Shown in pieces: positions 28,101-40,100 of a DNA stretch of 64,000 bases. The translations under genes and the position numbers were made by a program. The stretch spans positions 2,673,501 through 2,737,500 of the forward strand of contig CM076961.1 of assembly GCA_039566865.1 (NCBI GenBank). Direction: 5' to 3'. The notes under the pieces were generated by a model. That model was not told the origin of the DNA. It did no database searches and worked only from the letters and a program-made list of their open reading frames with translations. Origin of the DNA: Aurelia coerulea (Eukaryota > Cnidaria > Scyphozoa > Semaeostomeae > Ulmaridae). The first letter of the stretch is position 1, and each line of letters opens with the position of its first letter.

Positions 28101-31100
28101 TGCTGGTTGAGTCCTTTGTCTGCAATCGCTAATCGCTTGAAATGAGCTGTCAATCAAACGCAGCTCTTATTGCTATTGTATTACAAAATCTGCCGTTGTT
28201 GGCAAAGGCACAAAAATGGTTTTACCAAACCACGGAGGCAGCGAAATATCTTTGGCTTCTCAAATAAAGAAACATAAATGAGGTAATCTTATCGTAGAAA
28301 GATTTATTTAAAATTTGTTTAAACATTTGTTTTTGTTTTTACTAACCTGATCTTGAGGAAACTAATTTGATCATTTATCACTACAGGCTGTAATGACATT
28401 GAAGCAGTTACAAAAGGTGCAATTCATGGCACGTACTGAGAAATGGTATGATAATGTGGCAGCGAGTCTTCTTGGTATTAAAAGGCAGCTCGGTGGGCAT
28501 CCTGATACTTCTGAAGATGCTTTGGTCGATGCCTTGAACTCAAAATATGGAGAATTGAAAGAGAAATTGTTTATCGAAGTTCTCAAGAAGTAAGTTCAAT
28601 TTTTTTTAAATCAATTTCTAAGAAAAGAGCTACAATACAAGAATCTGAGCACAATCGCAAATTTTTTATGTCTGAAAATTTAAACGAGATTCCTCATGCA
28701 TAAAGTCAAGACCTTGTACATTCTGAAAATATATTTAATACACAAAACCGAAAATCTAATTGACCGAGATTTATGAAAAGAAACTTGCAAGGCGAGAATT
28801 TTCCTATTGTCTTTCTGCTGTTTATGCGCACGTGGCGCAGAAAAGTGTGGGTACAAATACGTTGTTTTTCCGTTCGTTTTACTATTTTATGATACTTCTA
28901 GAAGTCGTACGAAACCACTAAATACATGTTCGGAATGTACAAGGTCTCTTCTTTATGCATAAAGAATCTGGTTGAGATTTTCCGACATCAAAATTTTGCG
29001 ATTGTGTCTCTTTAAGGAATAGTATTGCTGTTTGATATTTAACCAATTTTGATTTTTCAGGAAATTTGGGGAAGAAGAATGGAATAGCATGTCAAGGAAA
29101 GAGCAGCAAGAACATCTTGATAAATTACGTGCAGAAGAATCAAAAATGAGATCAGGAGAAGAAGTTGGCGACAGGTAACTACTTTTTTACTTTTTCTGTT
29201 TATCTCTCTTCTTGGGTCAAACGCACTCGTTGTTGGGTTGGTGGGAGTAGAAGGAAATAAACTATCGTGCCTGATTCAAGAACTTGTACAAGATATGCCC
29301 GAACTTCATATTTGGGCCTGTGTAAAATTCGAAAAACAATGCCGAGGATAAAAACCCTGCAAGTACCGAAAACAAAAGACTTGAACAAATATGGGCCTGC
29401 TCTTTCATTGAATCATAATTTATAGAGAAAAAAATATGTATTGTATTAAGAAAGACCAGTGTTACTTTTAAGTAACTGCTCCGGAATAGAGAATGGTACA
29501 TATTGTTATTATAATTTGAAACCTCCATGAAAACTTGCTTTTGTCAGTATTGTAATCAACCATTCTGTAAAGTGCAAATATTCTGTTCAGGAAATTCATA
29601 CTTATTTGCATGTTTCTTTGGCCCCATATGTTGTAACAGCAGCTCTGGAAGGAAGAACTCGCTTTTGAGCTGACTATATGTTGGGTAGATAATAACATTT
29701 AAATGAAATCGACAAGGATCATAGATGACTTAATCTTCTCTGATGGTATTCGGAGTACAGCATTGTTCCCAACGTGTAGAAACTTAGAAATGTGCAAAGG
29801 AAATTTTTGTCAGTGTCTGGTCATAGCAAATAGACCATTTGCCAATTTAAAAAAATTCCCACAGCCCTAGTAACTCTTCCTCTTCCTTCCATCTAATAAA
29901 ATGAAAAATGAAAATTAAGAACTCTAAAGAACCAGAACTAAGAACCATTAAGAACTGTAATGGGGAGTCCTCTCCATTACAGTATAATCGACAAGCCAAC
30001 CCGGCCCGATTTTCTGACCCGAAGCTGCATTTGGAGCCGATGCTCGATGGTTACTCAACTAATTTCAAAACAGAAAAAAATTTACAAGAGATAACTCGTT
30101 TGTGAGTCTCATCACGAATTTGGGGCTCAATATTGCCCCCAGAGGCGGAGCGCGGGGCCGCGAAAATTGGGAAAGATTTTGGCCTACCCCATTTTGGGCC
30201 GTAACTCCGTTTTGCGAGGGGTTAACGGCCTCGGCATGTCAAAAATCGACGGGAAACCGTATTCTTTCACTAAAACACTTTTAATCTCGAATTTATCTCT
30301 AAAATTCGCAGAATGACGAGCCTTTCTTTTTTCAAAGCTGTGGGGAAAATCCCGAAAATGTCTACTTACGCCCTTTTCCTCCCAAATGGATCGTCCTCGT
30401 TTTCTTACTAAATGCACTTGCTAACTCCAGATTAATGATTAAATACCTTAAGATGGGTTGAACTAAGGTCCTCCAAAAGTTTGTTTTCAGCTTCTCGATT
30501 TATCCACTTCAGAATCAGCCCAAGACGATCGGCCAGTTTTCGTTGATTTTTCAAAATTTTCTCCGAAGTTTTGGACTTATTACATTTGAAGTAAGGGGTC
30601 AAAATCAGCTGATCTTTTGTTTATGTGCACTACTCTACAAATCGATCGTGGGAAATACATCGAATAAGATATTCTGAAGTGGAGAGGATTCCCCGATGTT
30701 ACTAGGGCTGTCGGAATTGGCCGCGCTCGCCTCAATCCCTTTTCTTAATTGGCAAATGGTCTATTATCAGATCATGTGAAGGATGAGTTCATAAACTGTT
30801 GGGCCTAATCTTCTAACGTTCTTTCTCTTTCTGATGATTTTCTTTGACTAGGAAAGACGAAAATATTTAGCAAATGCCCCATACTTTACAGCATACTGCT
30901 CAAATCTTTCAAATCTCTAAATAGGTGGGTGTAAAATTCTTTAACATTTTTTGTAAAATTCTATAACTTGAAAGCTTTTTTGAAAATGACTTTCCATATC
31001 ATTGCAGTGCCTTTGATGACGTAACGATGCAAACGATGGACTCCTATATGGAGAATTCAAGGTATAAGAAAGAGCAGCAGCTAAAGAAAAGAATGGCGAG

Positions 31101-34100
31101 AAAGAAACGGGCAAGAGAATTAGGAATTAGCGAGGAGGAACTTGCGAAACAAGAAGGAGAATCTTTGGAGGATGAAGGAGGGAAAGATGTCGCTACTAAA
31201 GATATGCTGAAGGATCTTCAGGTTTGTGGAAGAAGATTTGTTTTGTTATTTGTTACAAAATGTCTCCTTCTTTACGAAGCAGCTTAAACCAGTTAGGGTT
31301 GAAAAAGGTATGAATTTGTCAAATATCCTTAAATTTTGCTGAGACTCCTCTGCTTGAAAATCCGATTTTGGTACATCAAACTAGAAATAAGGTTTTAGTG
31401 TCAGATTATTTCAAAATATAGATTGGCGCAAGATAAAACTAGCATTGGTTTCAAATCTTTAAATCAGCGTAAAAGGTGGGTGTAAAATTCTATGTCTATT
31501 TCTTCCAACTGAATGGCTTAAAAGAAACTTTAGCTACCTATTGACAAGTGTCGCCATGAGAACAAATATTATCTAATTAATTTCAAAAGAGACGCCACGT
31601 AAAGGATAGTTGTAAGATTATGTCACCACGGTATGTTATGTATAAATGCGTAAAAATGAGTAGAGTTTTTCAGTTGTCTGATGATCGCCGTATAGTGTGA
31701 AACTCTGAGTAACAACATAGAATGTAGTCTGTCTTATTGTCGCAATCCTGTTATAGCTACCTATCTATAATTCTACCGTTTGACTCTTTGAAAATTTTGA
31801 ATATGTTGTTAAATTACAGCGTATTTTGTATTTCAGCTCAGTTGAGGATGTGACGTCATCAAATTTCTAAATCATAAACCACAAAAGTGACAGACTTTAG
31901 CTTGATACTATATTGTAGACATTCATAAACTAAGCTTTTCTTGAAAATTATTTCATGTTACATCCAGCAATTTAGAAACTACGACGGCTTCAAGTTTTTT
32001 TGAAAACTTTTCTTGAATTCTCGAAAAAGAAGAAAACCACTCAAATTCTGAAAATATGGAAGATTTCACAAAAGTCCAACGGCAGAATCATAGCAAAATA
32101 GCAAAAGTTTCTTTGAAGCCATTAAGTTCAAAGAAATAGGTCATTGAATTTTACACCAACCTTTTAAAAAATTTGGAACCAATGCTGATCAAACTTGGAG
32201 TAGCCTTTCTCCTACGAAGAGTAGCAAGGCACATGATAATGATGATAATAATGATAATAATAATAATAATGATAATAATATACATGTTTTTTACAGGGTA
32301 AATACTTTGTCAATACAAGAAAGTATTGTTATCAACAAGGGCCCTGTTGAATTAAAATGTAATAAAAAATAGTAATAGTAATCCTAATACAATATAAAAC
32401 TGGTCAAGGTGTTTACAAGAATATTTACAAGAAATCGTTTCCACGAGAATGTCTTATTTACAGGGAATCAGTTTTAATCATAGTACTCCTTCAGTCTTAA
32501 TCTAAATAGAACAATAGAGTTCAAGGAATGAATCTCCAAGGGAAGTTCATTGTAACAGCGAGGTCCTTGAAACCTAGACGATTTTCTTGCAGTTTCAGTT
32601 GTCAGTAGTGGCAGACGAAGAGACACATCATTATTTCTTGTCTCATGGTTGTGACTCATTTGCTCCGCGTATGATGAAAACGCCGGGATACTTGTTCCTT
32701 GTAGGCATTTGAAGATTAGACATGCAGCTTTCAATTTCTTTTGGTTCAGAATACTGCAGAATTTGTTCTCTCTATTAAATAAAATAATGTTATGATTTTC
32801 AAATTTGTAGAGCCAATATGAAGCTGAAAAGGATGCCCTTCTGGCGAGCTTGCAAGGATCTGATGCTAAATTAGCCACTGAAAAAGAGAGACAGCTTGCT
32901 TTGATCAAACTGAGAAGAGAGAAACAAAGGATTAAAAGAGAAGATAAATTTGACAGTGCTGCAATCATCTTTAATATGGCAAAGGAAAATAAGAAGCAGC
33001 AGGAACAGAGGTATTGGGATTTACATTCAACGAATATGTTATAAAAAATATGATTTCTGAGTTTTACGTTAGTTTAATATACTATCTTTTATTATACCGG
33101 GTGTCCAAAAAAAAGTACTCCGGTTTTAAAAATCACCAAAAATTGATTATCAAGCCTTTGATAAAATTTTCTGTTTCGCTCGTTTTGTCAAGGACCCAAG
33201 AATAGTTCTAGATTATAAAATGCTTGCTTTTGATACAGGAAGGTCGAAAAATTACACGTTTAAAAACCTTATTTTGAGCTATAGTTTTCTCACAAAATAC
33301 ACAATTGTGCCTTGCGCATTTCTTTCTGTCATTTATGACTAAACTAGATGCTTTACCTGCACAAAAAATTGATCTGGCAATCATCAGTGATTTTTGCAGT
33401 ATGATTCAAAACCAGGTAACCCCAAAAAGAGCTAAATTTGCTAAATTTTAAAGCAATTACAGAGTCTGCTATTCCTGGGAAAATAATTTGGTTCTTGATC
33501 TACTTGACCAAAAAAGAAAATGCAAGATCGGTTATGTAATCAAATTTTGGTGATTTTTCAAACAGGAGTACTTTCTTTGGGACACCCGATATAAAAAAGA
33601 TCCTCGAATTTCAGCTTTGAGTTTTGTTCTTAATCGTTGCCGTCCATTTTTTGTCACCAGATATACCGTAAAATATCTATTAAGCCCCCGGGTGCTTATT
33701 TAATTCCGGACAGTTCAGAGGGGGGCTTAAAGGAGAAATGGCCTTATTCACAAAATCAAATGACGAGGATATATGATAGCTTTTTTAGTTCTTTTCCACC
33801 ATATTTTGCGAATTCAACATAAATCTTTCTAGCGAAATACATAAATTCGGCACAGTTTTATCCCAATAATATCATAAATAACATGCAAACTTGTTTAGCT
33901 CAATAAATGGAATATCTTTGGTAAAATGGAATTTAAACAAAACACGATTATAATCTCATGGTAATATTTTCGATTTACGGTTTCGCCTTTCTTCCAGTTA
34001 CGAGGCAGAGCGAGTAGAACTTGTTTAGCTCAATAAAAACACGATTATAATCTCAAGGTAATATTTTCGATTTACGGTTTCGCCTTTCTTCCAGTTACGA

Positions 34101-37100
34101 GGCAGAGCGAGTAGAACTTGTTTAGCTCAATAAATTGAATATCTTTGGTAAAATGGAATTTAAACAAAACACGATTATAATCTCATGGTAATATTTTCGA
34201 TTTACGGTTTCGCCTTTCTTCCAGTTACGAGGCAGAGCGAGTAGAACTTGTTTAGCTCAATAGATTGAATATCTTTGGTAAAATGGATAATAAACAAAAC
34301 ACGATTATAATCTCAAGGTAATATTTTCGATTTACGGTTTCGCCTTTCTTCCAGTTACGAGGCAGAGCGAGTAGAACTTGTTTAGCTCAATAAAAACACG
34401 ATTATAATCTCAAGGTAATATTTTCGATTTACGGTTTCGCCTTTCTTCCAGTTACGAGGCAGAGCGAGCTCGACAAGAACAGCTTGCGCGTGATCGCATT
34501 GCTGCATTACGTCAGAAGAAGAAAGCAAAATCAGGGAGTGCATCAGATCAAGTTATGCAAGAACAGCAGCTCGATATGGAAAATGATGTCAGAATAGCTG
34601 ATCAATTAGAAAGAGAGGGGACAATGGCCGTGCAAAATGTTGTCTTGGATGAAATGGAGAAGAAACATCATGCTGAACAAGAGGTATTTTTGAGTGAATT
34701 TTGTTTTCATTAAAGTTTATTTCTCTACCGGATGACCAAAAAACATCACTAGATAGATCATGCCTAGCTTCTGGAAAGCAGATGTTGTGAACAAAACAAG
34801 TTATCACCTAGCCTGCGTGCAGACTTGACCTTTCTACTACGAAGGAGAGCACAGCTAAAGGTCTGTTGGCAGATCATTTTCTGTCAGATAGATCGTTCTG
34901 TAAAGTAGACTTGACGTATTCCTGTTTTGTCGTACCTACTGTATAGAACGAGAAGGTTCAAGGCTCAACAGAAATTTGTCTTGTCTTTCTTTTTGTAGCC
35001 ATGCCCGCCTTTTTCGTAGCCTTCTGGCTTAAAGCTCTTCGCACACCAACAGATGTGTTCACGAACAAAGCCCGAGATTAACGCGTGGTGTTTATTCATT
35101 ACATTACAGAAAATTGAAAAGTTACAAGGACATGCCCTGACGTTTCTCTACAACGATGATACAAGTTCATTCGGTGCAGGTTGCCCGCCAATGACTCCTT
35201 TGCATTGAAATATTCAAAACTTTGAATCATTTGAATTCACTATTTATGAAGACCATTTTTTGAATTATGCTCTTCAAATTATTCGTTAAGAAGTCCAAAT
35301 AACTTAGCCCATGTCAGGCCTAATCAAACAACATTTGGGTCTAAAAGTCTTAAGTCTATCGGGCCACAGATTTGGAATGGCTTACCAAAGGAAATAAAAT
35401 CAGCAGAAAATTTGAAAAGTTTTAAGGTTTCAATAAAACAATGGGATGGTCCAAACTGCAAATGTAGTGCGTGTTAAGTGCCAACCAATCTATGTAAATT
35501 CGATTTAGATTAGTTAACTTGTATTTGAATAGTGTATATAGTGTTAGCTACTTTGTAAATAATCGAATTAGAATAAAGTTACACACACACACACAATTCG
35601 TCCTTGCAGTTAGCTGTCTCAGAGATGAATAGGGCCACTGCATTCTTCGAAGTTTCTGTCAACACACATAGCGTTTTATTGGTATGCAATGGGTCTTCAA
35701 CGGGAATCGACTTGGTTAAACTCTGGTCTGGGCTAAGTTCGCAATATACCGTATTTGTATTTGATAACTTTGACATGTGTCATTTCATTGTGTAGCTAAA
35801 GAAACAATGGGTGCACAAGCATTTTATTTAGCCTATTTATAGTAACCACTCGATATAGCTATGTTTATTCCCTTTAAGTTAATCTATAAGCTCTTCAACT
35901 TCTTAGATAATTTCTGTCATCTGTCTAATTTACATTTCAGACACTTATAGAGCTACTCTCAGCTGTGGAGGCGGATACTGAGGCGTTAGCTGCAGCTGGT
36001 TACCTTACAGAGACGCAGAGGAATGAAAAGCTTGCTGCATTACGCAAAGAGAGAGATAGCTGGAAAAACAGTTCTGTGCAGTCATCGATGGGATTACCAC
36101 CAGATTCTGAACTAACCGAGGTTAGCTTCAAGCATCATTATATGCCATACCCCGTGGCTCTTCCTTCATTGATTGCTTTTGATACATCAAAGGACTTTTT
36201 CAAGGGATGGTAGAGACTCACGTACTGATAGTCCATGAGTCAATGAAGGTGAAGGTGAAGTTGCGTTTTTCAGCGCCAAGCGCTGGGATCGCAGAAATAG
36301 AGCAGACCTAATCGAGTCCGCGACCCCTTGTCATGACGCTCAAGTGGTGGGGTCCTACCGGGTATCGAACCCACTCCGCCTAACTGTTCTGGCTGCAAAG
36401 TCAGAGGATTACACCACTGCGCCACAACACCTTCTAACGTCAATGAACAGAAGGAATTCAAAGAATATCCCCCTCTGGTTTCTTAAGAATGAAATGAAAT
36501 GAATTGTCATTAGCAAGCCTGTGATATTTTTACTGTCCGTAAGTTTTAACTTTGAATGCATACAGTAAATCCCCTCATATAAGAACCTACAAAAATTTGA
36601 ACCTAGAGGCTGTTTTTCCTAAATTATACAACTTGTAATCAAAAACCTGTTTCAGTTTGATGTAATATATTTTCTTATAGCATGGGATAGCAAAGTTGAT
36701 TTTGGATAGTCGTTGTTAAGTTGATTTTTGTCCCAGTTGGCTGTTAAAGTTTGAATCTCCTCCCCTGCTGTCTGTAAGCTTAGAATTAGGTACTGGGTAC
36801 TGAATTACTTATACCAAAACAAATAACAAGACTAGGCACCTTTGATGAAGATTCATAAACGGCCTATGCAAGCATAGGGCTCAAATCTTTCAAATCTTTA
36901 AAAAGGTCGGTGTAAACTTCTATTATACTTTTCTTTGAATTGGATTGCTTGAAAGGAACTTATGGTACTTTGCTGTAAATCTGCCATGGAAATTCGTTGA
37001 TATCTTTATTTTTTTTAAATGATGGCAATTTAATCATTTTTGAAAAAATTCATGGAAAATTTTTAAAAAATTCAAATCATCATAAATCCTAAACTAATAA

Positions 37101-40100
37101 AGGAAACATTATATAACCTTCAAGAAAACCATAGTCTATGGAGGTCTACAATATGGTGGCAAGCATAAGTCTGTAGCTTTTGTAGTTTAGGATTTAGAAA
37201 TTTGATGACGTCATAGCCTCAAATTTAATAAATGCCGCCATATTGAAACTAATCAAAATGTCAATAAATTGCCGCGGCAGATTTACAGCAAAAAACCCTA
37301 AGTTTCTTCCAAGCTATTTATTTCAAAGAAAACGGCAATAGAATTTTACACCGACCTTTTTAAAGATTTGAGCCCTATGTTGGCCTATGCAAGGCACTCT
37401 TCAAATAAGAGCCTTTATACCTTGAAATTGGACTTGGTACCTTTGAAATAAGAACCTATTTCAGCCTGGCTCTCAAAAAAGTAGGTTCTTACATGCGGGA
37501 TTTACTGTATACAATCTTTAACGGAGGTACAATGATTTATTGTTCATTTCATTGAGTTGACATGGCTCAAGGGATTTTGCGTATAGATAATTTTACATGA
37601 AATTGAAAAGAAAACCAGAAAGTACACACGCAGAATCATCGACTTATGGCTCTGAATGTTTAAGATCTTGAAAAGATCTCCCATTTAAATTTTCTAGGAG
37701 GAGAAAAAGGCAAGCGCAGAGAGAATCACCGAGAACTGGGCCAATTATCGTAAGATCCTCACTGATGGTCTGGTATTGAAATCAGAAGCTGTGAAGGAGG
37801 ATTTGGTTACAAAGGGATATCCACCTGATAAACTAGCTGAAGAAGTATCCGTTATTTTGCTTGCAAATCTGCAAGAAAAACAGACGTCGGAGACAAATGC
37901 AATGTGCACTGTCATTTCAGATAAGGTATGTTTCATCGAGCTACATGTTTGTTAAAGGCAGTCTGTCACGCATCTAATTGAGGTTTGGAGACGGAGCCCC
38001 TTTGAAGCTAAATATATAGTTACCGTATAAATTCAAACCAAAAGCTAAACATTACATGATTGTACTTAGACTTGTTATTTTTTTTACAGTTTCGCTCCCC
38101 TCAACAACATCAATTCAATTCGATTGAATAGGCGAACGTGGAGGGACTTGAACCGAGAGTCTAGATTGTACTTAAAGGCACACTGTCGTGGCTGTAATTG
38201 GCTGGTTGTGATGTTGAAATCCCTAACAAAAGACCTGGCCTCTGGATCATTCTAAAGCCTTTTGCTCTAAGATCATACTTTGTTTCGAGAATAAAGGGAG
38301 TCTGATCGTTATCATCTTTGTGAATTTCAGTGTACAGCGAAATTACTGAAGCCTGCCTAATTCTATTCTTTCATGTTGTGTCCGTTTTCAAAAAAATGCG
38401 CAAAAAAGCTTGCCTGTGGAATAGGTTTCCCCCTGTCAAGGGAGCCTTCGTTATGTTTGCGTGAATAAGACCTAAAGTATGACTTATTCAACTTGTTGAG
38501 TTGAAATTTTGGAAAGTGTCTCCCTCCCTCATTAATCAGTTCAACTTGACTATCGACCTCGTTTTCGATATAACCCCTTGCCAGCAGCCAAGTTTTTAGA
38601 TCCCCCACCCTATTTTCGAAAAAAGTTTCCTCTGAACAAATGCGCCGAATTCTGTCACGACAGTGTGCCTTTAAGACTAACTATCTAAGAAGAGATCTTA
38701 TGAAATTTGCTCGTGATTTTAGCACGTTTTTTACTTTTTCTCGAAGGGACTTTCTCGAGAAAATTCCTTGTAAAATCTAAACAGAGTGACTATTTTCAGC
38801 CAGGAAACTTCTGATAAGCTAGCTAATCCAAGCCAACTGCTAAAAACAAATACAAGTTCAATAAAAATACATATACATGATTAAAGACAAATGACGGAGA
38901 TATAAGGTGATTTAAATCAGGGGCCTGGGCAATCTAAATATAGCCTATTGTATTCCATTGTATTTGATGATATCGAGAGATTAGCAAATCTTTCGGACAA
39001 ATGAAAGCACTCAGCCATCTTTTGTTCTATTTTTAAACTAGGCGCTATATACCCGTCATTTGTCTTTAAATAAATAAGATTTCAAATACAAGGTATAAAA
39101 TTTCAAAACAGAATTAAAAATGTAGTAATATAAAAATCCGAGCTGTTAAAAATCCGAATGTCCGAAATATGAAATGGAAGCTGTATCAAATCATGGTATC
39201 ACAAAAATCCAAGTTGTGGTATAAACGTCCTACATAATCTGCATGAGCAGTCAGTGCCATTCCAACTTTTCATTTTCTTCTTAAACTCATTCATAGATTG
39301 AGCATTCCTTATGTGAGGGGGAAGAGATAGCCAAAGACGTTGCCCTCTATATTTGATAGTCTCGGATCCATTACTTGTAGTTCTTACCCTCTGTAGCACA
39401 AATTCATTAAAGATCCTTAAAGAACTAATTGGAGGGCCCTTAGAAAATCAGCTACCAGATTGAAGGGTCACCTCCTTAATGAATTGAAATAAAAATATAC
39501 ATAAATAAATATTTTGATAGATAACCGAGAGAAAGGTCCCTTTATCTGACAATTATTTCTTTTATTGCAGCAACACGATTTCCTCTTGAAAGTTAAAGAA
39601 GAACAAAGGCGTGCTAGACGAGAAACTTGGATGGATAATCTAGCGACAACGATTCTTGGTGCCCCTGTTGCATCGCGTAAAAAGAGCACATCTAAGGTAA
39701 CTAACATTTACTGTTATATCAAGAATGGATCAGGAAAATTATGTATGCATGTATTCCCATGTACCAGATTACAAAAAAAAGTGGAACATTTTGAAAAATC
39801 AGCAACATCTTATCATATTTCTAATAACAGGAATCAACAATATAATTTAAACTTATCACTTCTCTGAAAAGGGCACAAATTATAACGAAAAGGGTAGGGC
39901 ATAGCTTATCTGCATGGGTTAAAACTCTGGATTAAGATTTGAAATATTTTGCTCAAGTTCAAGTCTAAATTTAGATTCTGGTTTCACTGAAAATTTCTGA
40001 AAATCTGATTTCTAACTTTAGATTTTGCTAACTGCATTCTTAACTTTATTTTGGTTTGAAATTATGCCTACTTCATGTTTGCTATTGCTTGACTTGTTGT

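Larger units (their letters stand above)
31441..32186. mobile_element. MITE family B interrupted by a hammerhead element
   Basis: Ends AGCATTGGTTTCAAATCTTT and GGAACCAATGCT; flanks GATAAAACT / GATCAAACT (eight of nine). Removing 31542-31764 restores a B element of normal length. Confidence 0.88.

Noticed and set aside
33998..34371. Four extra short exons before exon 25
   Set aside because: They are copies of the exon start only (17 nt), followed by an in-frame TAG and no donor.
36356..36432. tRNA gene on the - strand
   Set aside because: The A and B boxes are good, but the same unit recurs with a fixed body and hexamer tail at 25685, so it is a SINE head.
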